Assembly (NCBI GenBank): GCA_039029515.1
Contig: JBCCFX010000115.1
Location: forward strand, 1-12,933
Direction of reading: 5' to 3'
Origin: JBCCFX01 sp039029515
GTDB taxonomy: Bacteria > Planctomycetota > Phycisphaerae > Phycisphaerales > SM1A02
Length of the DNA: 12,933 nucleotides
Shown here in pieces: positions 6,885-12,933 of this stretch. The translations under genes and the position numbers were made by a program. Below the pieces are notes generated by a model. The model was not told the origin of the DNA and searched no databases. It saw nothing but the letters and a program-made list of their open reading frames with translations. Positions within the stretch are counted from its first letter, which is position 1. The number at the start of each line of letters is the position of its first letter.

Positions 6885-7930
6885 GCCAACGCCTCCGTTC
6901 GCGACCAGCGCGCAGCCGCAATACTGGACCGGCGACGACGTTCCACCAGCATCGATTCTGCGGCAATGCAAAAGAGTGCGAGCGCGACAAACCATTGGTA
7001 TCGGACACCGTATCGGCGGATCCGCGCCGCTTCCATGTCACGGCCCGCCATCGGTGCGATCGTTTCCGCGTATACCGATTCCATTGGAACGATCCGCGTG
7101 CCTGCAGGAACAAATGCGCCGTCGCTCGCCAGAGCGATCGACCGAAGTTCATCCGCCTGCATTCGCGTCCAGACTTCCTGCCCGTCATACATCAAGTAGC
7201 GCTGGCCGCTCATCCCCACCGGGATCCGCGCGCCGTCGCCATCATCACCGAGTCCAATTGTGAAGATTCGAATGCCGAATTCTTCGTACAACGACCGCGC
7301 CGCTTCGACGGGATAGCTTCCCTGGTCTTCGCCATCAGAAAAGACCACGAGCGCTTTGTGGTCGCGTTCATCATCAGTAAACGCATCGCGCGCCAGCCGG
7401 ATGGCATCTCCGAGCATGGAACCACCGCGCGTTTCGAGCTCCGGCTCCGCTTCATTGACGGTGAGCAGAAACGCACCGTAATCGGTCGTGAGGGGACACC
7501 GAAGCGTGGGATAGCCTGCGCATGTGATCAGGCCGACCCGATCGCCGCGCAACTGCCGGACGAGGTCGCCAATCTGCAACTGAGCGCGCTCCAGTCGCGT
7601 GGGCGTGCAATCTTCGGCGAGCATTGATCGGGATGTGTCGAGGATCACCATGACATCGATACCGCGCTGCGGAAGTTCTTCGTACTCTGAATCCCATCGA
7701 GGATCGATCGCCGCTGCGACCAGACTCATCAATGCAATCCACCACAGGACATATCGTCCCCACCGTCGCGCGGGCGCACGGTCCGGCATGATCACGTCGT
7801 GCAGACGATCATCCGCGAACCGTCGCCGGCGTCGTTCAAGCCGCTGACTGTGCCAGATGCATGCACCGATGATCACGGGCAGCACCCAGAGCCAGGCAAG
7901 CGCATCGAGTTGGTTGAACTGTGCATCCAT
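6881..7930 (-). CDS. batB: BatB: membrane-anchored von Willebrand factor A protein
   Basis: The protein has 349 residues. Two N-terminal transmembrane helices (about 11-26 and 60-75) flank a basic cytosolic loop. A VWA domain runs from about 90 to 290, and a C-terminal helix near 312-328 is followed by a basic tail. The metal-ion site (MIDAS) is visible as DTSRS (D98, S100, S102) and FSDGED (D199). The position normally held by threonine appears to be serine (S171, in GGSMLGDAI). The VWA domain would sit on the periplasmic side and bind partners through the metal. The start ATG lies 15 bases after the batA stop; no strong Shine-Dalgarno is seen there (only GAAG), so translation may be coupled. 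The layout (helix, VWA, helix) and the position between batA and batC identify BatB. Confidence 0.9.
   Translation of the reverse strand: MDAQFNQLDALAWLWVLPVIIGACIWHSQRLERRRRRFADDRLHDVIMPDRAPARRWGRYVLWWIALMSLVAAAIDPRWDSEYEELPQRGIDVMVILDTSRSMLAEDCTPTRLERAQLQIGDLVRQLRGDRVGLITCAGYPTLRCPLTTDYGAFLLTVNEAEPELETRGGSMLGDAIRLARDAFTDDERDHKALVVFSDGEDQGSYPVEAARSLYEEFGIRIFTIGLGDDGDGARIPVGMSGQRYLMYDGQEVWTRMQADELRSIALASDGAFVPAGTRIVPMESVYAETIAPMAGRDMEAARIRRYGVRYQWFVALALFCIAAESMLVERRRRSSIAAARWSRTEALA
6892..6896 (-). promoter_or_regulatory. Ribosome binding site deciding the batC start
   Basis: On the minus strand GGAGG lies inside the end of batB, 7 bases before the ATGA overlap. It fixes the batC start at 6884 rather than the upstream in-frame start at 6995. 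Confidence 0.7.
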
Positions 7931-7945
7931 GAGGCTTCATCGCGA

Positions 7946-9007
7946 CTACGCAGGCAGTCGACCGAATCGCGTGGTCTCCAGCAGAATCTGAATGGTCAGG
8001 AGCGCGATGACAACGGTCACCAGCGGCGGAATCGGCAGGCCACCAAGGCGGACGGGCGTCACCGCCATCTCACGCGTGTCAACGAGCCGCTGTTGCTCGA
8101 TCTTCGTCTTCTCCAATGAATCGATTTGGCGATAGACATCGCGCAACGACGACGTATTCTCCGCCCGGAAATATGCCCCGCCGGTCCGCGCGGCAATGGC
8201 GCGAAGTGTTGCTTCATCGATACTTGAGTTGATTGGTCCGCCGCGGGTCATGACCGTTCCGCGATCGCGTCCCGCACCAATCGTGTACACGCGCATGTCG
8301 AACGTCACGGCAAGCTCCGCCGCCATCATCGGATCCAGAATACCGGCGTTGTTCTCACCGTCGGTCAGCAACACGATGATGCGGCTCTTGATGTTCTGGC
8401 CGCCAAACACATCCGCTCGATCATCGACACTGCGCAATCGCTCCACGGCGAGCGCAAGTGCATCACCGATCGCTGTTCCCGATTCGTTCCCAAGCGTTTC
8501 GATCTGCGTTTCGCGAACAGTATGGACCACATGATCGTGATCCAGTGTCAATGGCGTGAGACTATCGGCGAATGAAGCGAACCCGATGAACCCGATGAGG
8601 TCATTCGGCCGACCATCCAGTTCTTCATCACCTGTAATGAACCGTTCCACGACGTCCTGGACCGCTTCGAAGCGCGATGCACGTTGCCCTTCAATGACGA
8701 AATCGTCGATGATCATGCTGTAGGAACGGTCGACCACCAACTGTATGGCAATGCCTTCCGAGAAACGACGCGTCTGTTCGTTGACCTTCTGTGGCCGGGC
8801 CAGACACACGACGAGACCGATGAAGACCAGCACACGGAGCGTCGGCACAATCCAGCGCAGGCGAACTGTCCACGACGACGGAATGTTCGCCATACTGCCG
8901 ACGGCCGAAAATCGAATCGATGACCGACGCACGACGTACCGCCAACACACGATCGGCGTGAAGAGGAGCAACACGAGCGCCCAGACAGATGGTGAATGCC
9001 ACATCAT
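7946..9007 (-). CDS. batA: BatA: membrane-anchored von Willebrand factor A protein
   Basis: The protein has 353 residues. The start ATG at 9007 overlaps the upstream stop (ATGA) and is preceded by GGAGG (9019-9015) at 7 bases. A second ATG follows directly, and the in-frame start at 9091 lies inside the upstream gene. Two N-terminal helices (about 8-24 and 54-70) surround a basic loop. The VWA domain covers about 85-300 and carries a complete MIDAS: DRSYS (D93, S95, S97), T178 in SGTAIGDAL, and D216 in LTDGEN. A C-terminal helix (about 329-345) returns the chain to the membrane. The segment ATLRAIAARTGGAYFRA matches the usual end of BatA-type VWA domains. Together with BatB it should form the membrane VWA pair that MoxR-type ATPases act on. 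The assignment rests on domain layout and operon position. Confidence 0.92.
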   Translation of the reverse strand: MMWHSPSVWALVLLLFTPIVCWRYVVRRSSIRFSAVGSMANIPSSWTVRLRWIVPTLRVLVFIGLVVCLARPQKVNEQTRRFSEGIAIQLVVDRSYSMIIDDFVIEGQRASRFEAVQDVVERFITGDEELDGRPNDLIGFIGFASFADSLTPLTLDHDHVVHTVRETQIETLGNESGTAIGDALALAVERLRSVDDRADVFGGQNIKSRIIVLLTDGENNAGILDPMMAAELAVTFDMRVYTIGAGRDRGTVMTRGGPINSSIDEATLRAIAARTGGAYFRAENTSSLRDVYRQIDSLEKTKIEQQRLVDTREMAVTPVRLGGLPIPPLVTVVIALLTIQILLETTRFGRLPA

Positions 9008-10038
9008 GCCGCCGCCTCCGGCGTGTTGCGTGATGGCGGAGGCGGCGTCGAGCGCACGAAAGCGTATGACGTCTCCAGCGCTTCGCGGCACTCATCGGTG
9101 GCCGCGTCCTGTTGCGCGAACTTCACCATGTCGGCACGGCGCAATAATCCGGCCAGCATGTCAACGTGCTCAGCAGGAAATGCGGCATGATTCGGTATCG
9201 ATCGGAGAAACTCGTCTGTCGTCAGTTCGGGCGCGGCGATCGACCAACGACGTTCAATGTAGCCGCGAAGCGTCGACGTCAACCGCATATAGAACGTATC
9301 CCAATCGGCGTGTTCAACGACATCGGATGCACGCAACGCATCGAGATGCTGTAATGCCCAGGCATCAGGGGCGATCGTCGGCTCAGCCGGCTTCGGACCA
9401 TAACGACGGCGCCACCACAGATAGCCGCACAGGGCGACCAGAACGATGACGCCCACAACCCACAACACCGTGAGCCAGCCAAGTCGACGACTCAGCGACG
9501 ACCACGGCGCCTCATCCTGGCTCGCAATGATGAGCGGTTCATCGAGCATGGCTTCGAGATCCGCGGTCACATCAGTTCGATTCGCGACACCTTCGACAGT
9601 GACCGACATCGGGGCGAGTCGCCATTCGGTCTCAATCGATTCGTCTGTCCCTCGCTCGTCCATCATCTTGATGATGAGTTCCGGCAGCGCGTGATCGCCG
9701 GGTGCAAAAGAATCGAATCGATACGTACCAGACCATTGCCGACCTGCTTCGACCGGCACGTCCGGTCGATTCACCGTGCTCACCAGGCGCAGCGCAGCAT
9801 CGTCCCACTCGAGTTCAGGCAACGTGATCTGTACGCCATCGGGAGCCGTCACGTTCAACGTGAGTTCGATGACATCGCCGCTGGTCACCGTGGAATCGGT
9901 GACGGTTATCGTTGCGACCGCCGGCCCGCGGCGTTCGGTTCGCGCATCCGGCGTGATGCTGTCATCGGCCCTTGCATCTCCATGGGAAAGCACGGCCATC
10001 AACCCGACGATCAGCATGACGAACCACGCGCGCCTCAC
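9004..10038 (-). CDS. BatD-like / DUF4381-like membrane protein
   Basis: The protein has 344 residues. The GTG start at 10038 overlaps the DUF58 stop (GTGA) and has GGAG 7 bases upstream (10049-10046). A signal peptide (1-24, MRRAWFVMLIVGLMAVLSHG) is followed by a beta-rich periplasmic part (about 35-180) that resembles a single BatD beta domain (VTSGDVIELTLNVTAPDGV, GTYRFDSFAPGDHALPEL). One transmembrane helix lies at about 187-209 (VLWVVGVIVLVALCGYLWW), then a cytosolic helical domain with LRGYIERRW and RADMVKFA, the latter typical of the DUF4381/BatD cytoplasmic part. It lies between DUF58 and batA, where DUF4381 genes are often found in other genomes. It is about 260 residues shorter than the true BatD downstream, so the operon encodes two proteins of the same general plan. 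No enzymatic function is known. Confidence 0.82.
   Translation of the reverse strand: MRRAWFVMLIVGLMAVLSHGDARADDSITPDARTERRGPAVATITVTDSTVTSGDVIELTLNVTAPDGVQITLPELEWDDAALRLVSTVNRPDVPVEAGRQWSGTYRFDSFAPGDHALPELIIKMMDERGTDESIETEWRLAPMSVTVEGVANRTDVTADLEAMLDEPLIIASQDEAPWSSLSRRLGWLTVLWVVGVIVLVALCGYLWWRRRYGPKPAEPTIAPDAWALQHLDALRASDVVEHADWDTFYMRLTSTLRGYIERRWSIAAPELTTDEFLRSIPNHAAFPAEHVDMLAGLLRRADMVKFAQQDAATDECREALETSYAFVRSTPPPPSRNTPEAAA
9015..9019 (-). promoter_or_regulatory. Ribosome binding site deciding the batA start
   Basis: On the minus strand GGAGG stands 7 bases before the ATGA overlap, inside the end of the BatD-like gene. The 16 bases GGAGGCGGCGGCATGA nearly repeat the batC start region. Confidence 0.7.
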
Positions 10039-10910
10039 CGTCGTGCTCCACGCGTTCGAAAGAACCGAACCAACGGATCGACAAACGAAGTCCCTGTCGA
10101 TAGCTCGATACAGTCGACACGCGATCGACGCAGGATCGATGTGCGTTGTTCACGCCGGTGCGATTGCTCCTGCTGGTACGCCGCACGCCATCGCCGGCTC
10201 GATGTATCCACCAGAACCTGACGTCCGCTTTCTGCATCCGTAAATTGCACCAGACCGACCGCTGGCAACGCATGTTCGCGCGGATCCGAGACATCAATGA
10301 CGATGACATCGTGACGTCCACGCGCGATGCGCAAGGCTCGCTCATAGCCTTCATCCTGCAGATCGCTGATGAGAAAGACGACCGCGCGACGCGTCTGGAT
10401 TCGGTTCAGATGATCGAGCGCGGCACTGATATCCGTGCCCTGCCCTTCTGGGTCCACCGAAAGCACTTCGCGCAAGACACGCAACACGTGCGTGACGCCT
10501 TTTCGAGGCGGTACATGCTTCTCGATGCGATCACTGAAGCACAACAAGCCGACCTTGTCATTGTTCTTGATTGCGGAGAAAGCAAGCGTCGCACACAGCT
10601 CGGCGGCAAGCTCGCGTTTGAGCTGCTCATCGGCACCGAAGTCCTGCGATCGGCTGATGTCGACCAGCAGCATCACCGTGAGTTCACGCTCCTCACGGAA
10701 CACTTTGACGTACGGCTCGCCGGCACGTGCGGTCACGTTCCAGTCGATACTTCGTACATCGTCACCAACGTGGTACTGGCGAACTTCTTCGAACTCCATC
10801 CCTCGCCCCTTGAAGGCAGAGTGATATTGTCCTGCCAGCGCTTCGTTGACAATGTGCGCTGTCCGGATTTCGATGCGTCTGATCTTCTTCAGAAGCTCTT
10901 TGGGGATCAT
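10035..10910 (-). CDS. DUF58 protein (VWA-like fold, cytosolic)
   Basis: The protein has 291 residues, the common length for short DUF58 members. The family signature is nearly intact: GRGMEFEEVRQYHVGDDVRS then IDWNVTAR (residues 35-62), YVKVFREERELTVMLLVD (67-84). A MIDAS-like set is visible as DISRS (D84, S86, S88), T159 in GTDISAAL, and D183 in ISDLQD. No signal peptide or membrane helix is seen, so it should be cytosolic. DUF58 genes almost always follow moxR, and here the gap is 6 bases; the protein is probably the soluble partner through which MoxR acts on the membrane VWA proteins. The ATG at 10910 has no clear Shine-Dalgarno, which suggests translation coupled to moxR. The family call is very safe and the molecular role is inferred. 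Confidence 0.93.
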   Translation of the reverse strand: MIPKELLKKIRRIEIRTAHIVNEALAGQYHSAFKGRGMEFEEVRQYHVGDDVRSIDWNVTARAGEPYVKVFREERELTVMLLVDISRSQDFGADEQLKRELAAELCATLAFSAIKNNDKVGLLCFSDRIEKHVPPRKGVTHVLRVLREVLSVDPEGQGTDISAALDHLNRIQTRRAVVFLISDLQDEGYERALRIARGRHDVIVIDVSDPREHALPAVGLVQFTDAESGRQVLVDTSSRRWRAAYQQEQSHRREQRTSILRRSRVDCIELSTGTSFVDPLVRFFRTRGARR

Positions 10911-10916
10911 CGCGTG

Positions 10917-11921
10917 TTACGGCACCGGAACATGATCGAGCACGGCCTGCACGAGATGTTCTGACGTCTTCTCTTCTGCTTCCGCTTCATAGGTCACAAG
11001 CACACGATGCCGGAGAATCGCCATGGCCACGTCCTTGACGTCCTGAGGCACCACGTACCCACGGCCTTCGAGGAACGCGTGCGCTTTGGCACACCGGGCG
11101 AGATTGATCGTCGCGCGCGGTGATGCGCCGAACTGCACAAGGTTGCTGATCGGCACGTTGAACCGCTCGGGTTCGCGCGTCGCGAGGATCAGGTCGACGA
11201 TGTAATCCTTGATCTTGGCATCGATGTAGATCTCGTCGACGATCTCCCGCGCGTGATTGAGGTGCGCCGGCTCCATGACCGCGTCCACATGCATGCTGAC
11301 ATCCGTTCTCGCCATGCGATCGAGGATCTCACGCTCTTCATCTCGCGATGGATACGTCACCACGATCTTCAGCATGAAGCGATCTACTTGCGCTTCCGGC
11401 AGTGGATACGTGCCTTCCTGCTCGATCGGATTCTGGGTCGCAAGGACGAGGAACGGCGCATCAAGCGTAAATGTCTCACGACCGATGGTGACCTGTCGTT
11501 CCTGCATCGCTTCAAGCAACGCACTCTGCACCTTCGCGGGTGCTCGATTGATCTCGTCCGCAAGGATGATGTTGGAAAAGATCGGCCCCTTCTTGACCAC
11601 AAACTGACCGTCACTGGGCTGATAGACCAACGTACCGACGAGGTCGGCGGGCAGCAGGTCGGGCGTGAACTGGATGCGCTGAAACGCAGTGTGAATCCCG
11701 TCGGCCAGCGCGGAGACCGCGGTCGTCTTGGCAAGTCCGGGTACGCCCTCGATCAAGAGGTGCCCGTTGGCGAGCAGACCGATCATCATGCCGTGGATCA
11801 ACTCGTCCTGCCCCACCACCACCCGGTGGATCTGCTCGCGGAGTTGACGAAACGGCGCGCTCGCGGCCTCGACCTGGCCGCCGATCTGCTTCACATCGAT
11901 GTTCGTCGTCGATGCGCTCAT
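10917..11921 (-). CDS. moxR: MoxR-family AAA+ ATPase
   Basis: The protein has 334 residues from the ATG at 11921. Walker A is GVPGLAKT (59-66), Walker B IILADEINRAP (118-128), sensor 1 ATQNP (161-165) within the MoxR signature QNPIEQEGTYPLPEAQVDRF (163-182), and sensor 2 GASPRA (265-270). All catalytic elements are present. MoxR ATPases act as chaperone-like remodellers on VWA partners. It is the first gene of the operon and leads DUF58 by 6 bases. The start is not fully certain: GGAGG (11939-11935) sits 13 bases before this ATG, which is longish. The frame is open further upstream (ATG at 11978 and 12035), but the extra residues are an alanine-rich, unconserved-looking stretch. A TTG at 11933 lies too close to the GGAGG. 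Family identity is certain. Confidence 0.95.
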   Translation of the reverse strand: MSASTTNIDVKQIGGQVEAASAPFRQLREQIHRVVVGQDELIHGMMIGLLANGHLLIEGVPGLAKTTAVSALADGIHTAFQRIQFTPDLLPADLVGTLVYQPSDGQFVVKKGPIFSNIILADEINRAPAKVQSALLEAMQERQVTIGRETFTLDAPFLVLATQNPIEQEGTYPLPEAQVDRFMLKIVVTYPSRDEEREILDRMARTDVSMHVDAVMEPAHLNHAREIVDEIYIDAKIKDYIVDLILATREPERFNVPISNLVQFGASPRATINLARCAKAHAFLEGRGYVVPQDVKDVAMAILRHRVLVTYEAEAEEKTSEHLVQAVLDHVPVP

Positions 11922-12099
11922 GGGTGAATGCAATCCTCCAGAACTGGCGGCGGCTGCCGCGAGAGTGAATACAGGCATGGTACCAACGACGTCCGGACCG
12001 GTGGCAGCATCGACAGGCGCGCAGGATCGCACCATCGGTCATCGATGAGATCCACTCGCATGAGATGCGCATCACCCCGGGTCCTGACAGTGCCTGCGC
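11922..12099. other. Probable promoter region of the moxR-bat operon, no clear promoter seen
   Basis: This gap precedes moxR and follows the terminator of the upstream gene, so the operon promoter should lie here. I see no convincing -35/-10 pair on the minus strand. A perfect 10-base palindrome GATGCGCATC (12064-12073), overlapped by CGCAT-GAG-ATGCG, could be an operator but may be chance. Confidence 0.35.
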
Positions 12100-12137
12100 A
12101 AAAACGCCCGCGGGCCCGTCTGGTGACAGGCCCGCGG
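12100..12137 (-). terminator. Rho-independent terminator of the cobalamin-fold protein gene
   Basis: Read on the minus strand, CCGCGGGCCTGTC pairs with GACGGGCCCGCGG (13 pairs including one G-T) around the loop ACCA, followed by GCG and five T (plus-strand AAAAA at 12100-12104). It lies about 45 bases past the stop of the gene at 12182 and so separates that gene from the moxR-bat operon. Confidence 0.88.
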
Positions 12138-12181
12138 TTGGAAACAGAGATGGCACGATACGGGAGCGTTCGGGGGCCCGG

Positions 12182-12892
12182 TCAGGCTGCCGCACTCCGG
12201 GTCTGTCGACGGGTGCGACCGACCGTGCGCTGTTCGGGGGTGGCGCGACGATCCTTGGCGTCGCGGAGCAGATCGAGCATTTCCAGCGGCGATGTCGCCC
12301 AGACGTCCGCACCGATTTCCTGAGCCAGACCTTCGGCACGATTGAAGATGCCGCCACCGACGGCGAACTGGACGTCCGGCGCCGATCCGATCTCGCGGAC
12401 CGTATCGATAAGCTGGCGGATGTTCGGCGCATCCGTTGCCGACGAGGAGAACAACAACAGCACATCCGGCTTGTAGGCGTTCATCTCTTCGAGAATCTCG
12501 TCGTTCGCAATGCCGCCGCCGGCGAAACGAACCTTATAGCCATCGGCTTCGGCGAGATCGGCCACGAGTTGGGCGGCGAGTTCATCACCTTCCGTCAGGC
12601 CGCAGAAGATCAGGACGCTTCGATCGTTGAGATCGCGCTGCGTGTACATCACCTGCATCTGATCGACAAGCATGCGGAGCATGCGCGTCGCATAATGTTC
12701 AGCAAGTTCACTCAACTGATCAGCGCGATACAGTCGGGCGATGTTTTCGTGAATCGGCCAGAAGACTTCCTGTGCGATGTCTTCGGGACTCCATTCAGCG
12801 TCAAGCAGGTTGCGAACCTCCTGACGCGCCGCGTTGCGCTCGCCGGCGACGAGCAGAGGAAACAGTTTCTCAATTGCGAGTTCAGCATTCAC
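12182..12892 (-). CDS. B12-binding-fold protein lacking the DxHxxG motif
   Basis: The protein has 236 residues from the GTG at 12892, which has GGAGG 8 bases upstream; a GTG at 12916 in the same frame is possible and would add 8 residues, and the frame stays open to the window edge. Residues about 5-75 form a helical cap like the B12-binding-2 domain: LYRADQLSELAEHYAT aligns with the family's W-x9-E-H pattern, with Tyr55 for Trp and E65-H66 kept. Residues about 82-205 look like the Rossmann-type B12-binding domain (VLIFCGLTEGDELAAQLVAD, VRFAGGGIANDEIL, VLLLFSSSATD, VQFAVGGGIFN). The cobalt-ligand motif DxHxxG reads D93-E-L-A-A-Q, so the lower-ligand histidine is absent. The C-terminus is a basic tail (TRRQTRSAAA). 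It may be a sensor or partner protein that binds cobalamin differently, binds another ligand, or binds none. It is transcribed separately from the bat operon. Confidence 0.85.
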   Translation of the reverse strand: MNAELAIEKLFPLLVAGERNAARQEVRNLLDAEWSPEDIAQEVFWPIHENIARLYRADQLSELAEHYATRMLRMLVDQMQVMYTQRDLNDRSVLIFCGLTEGDELAAQLVADLAEADGYKVRFAGGGIANDEILEEMNAYKPDVLLLFSSSATDAPNIRQLIDTVREIGSAPDVQFAVGGGIFNRAEGLAQEIGADVWATSPLEMLDLLRDAKDRRATPEQRTVGRTRRQTRSAAA

Positions 12893-12900
12893 CGCAGGGT

Positions 12901-12905
12901 CCTCC
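12901..12905 (-). promoter_or_regulatory. Ribosome binding site deciding the start of the B12-fold gene
   Basis: GGAGG on the minus strand precedes the GTG at 12892 by 8 bases. The other candidate, GTG at 12916, has only GAAGG about 8 bases upstream, so both remain possible. Confidence 0.5.
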
Positions 12906-12933
12906 AGGAAGTTCACATCTGGACCTTCGAAAC

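Noticed and set aside
6995..7627. Plus-strand ORF of 210 codons
   Set aside because: It is antisense to batB, which has clear VWA motifs; the protein resembles no family I know.
10146..10964. Plus-strand ORF of 272 codons
   Set aside because: It is antisense to DUF58, whose family signature is intact on the other strand.

Overview
The window reads as part of a GC-rich bacterial chromosome, most likely a Planctomycetota member and perhaps the Phycisphaerae. The reasons are a secreted FG-GAP/ASPIC protein ending in a type I dockerin, and a complete MoxR/DUF58/Bat cluster with a long Q/S/D-rich BatC. This assignment is inferred from gene content and style, with no database search.

Layout, left to right. 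(1) Positions 2-1117 (+): the 3' part of a gene for a long coiled-coil protein with one C-terminal membrane anchor. (2) Positions 1118-1498: a gene-free stretch with three tandem copies of a two-tier hairpin. Each copy has stems of different sequence that still pair, an invariant CCCCCAC bulge on the 3' side and a similar short loop motif. This is the most unusual thing in the window, and I do not recognise the family. (3) Positions 1499-3193 (+): a secreted seven-repeat FG-GAP/VCBS protein with an ASPIC/UnbV-like domain and a C-terminal dockerin. (4) Positions 3185-11921 (-): eight tightly packed genes in the order moxR, DUF58, BatD-like, batA, batB, batC, batD, batE. Most junctions are 4-base stop/start overlaps or gaps of at most 15 bases, so they very probably form one operon. 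It converges on the dockerin gene with a 9-base overlap. (5) Positions 11922-12181: an intergenic gap holding a strong Rho-independent terminator for the gene beyond it. (6) Positions 12182-12892 (-): a cobalamin-binding-fold protein that keeps the cap-domain Glu-His pair but has lost the DxHxxG lower-ligand motif.

How the genes fit together. MoxR (AAA+ ATPase), DUF58 (cytosolic VWA-like), BatA and BatB (membrane VWA proteins), BatC and BatE (TPR) and two BatD-type proteins (periplasmic beta domains with a membrane anchor and a cytosolic tail) make up a predicted inner-membrane and periplasmic assembly. Related clusters are linked to envelope stress or aerotolerance and to chaperone-like metal or protein maturation, but the exact biochemical role is not settled. 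The flanking genes are transcribed separately and have no evident functional tie to the operon.
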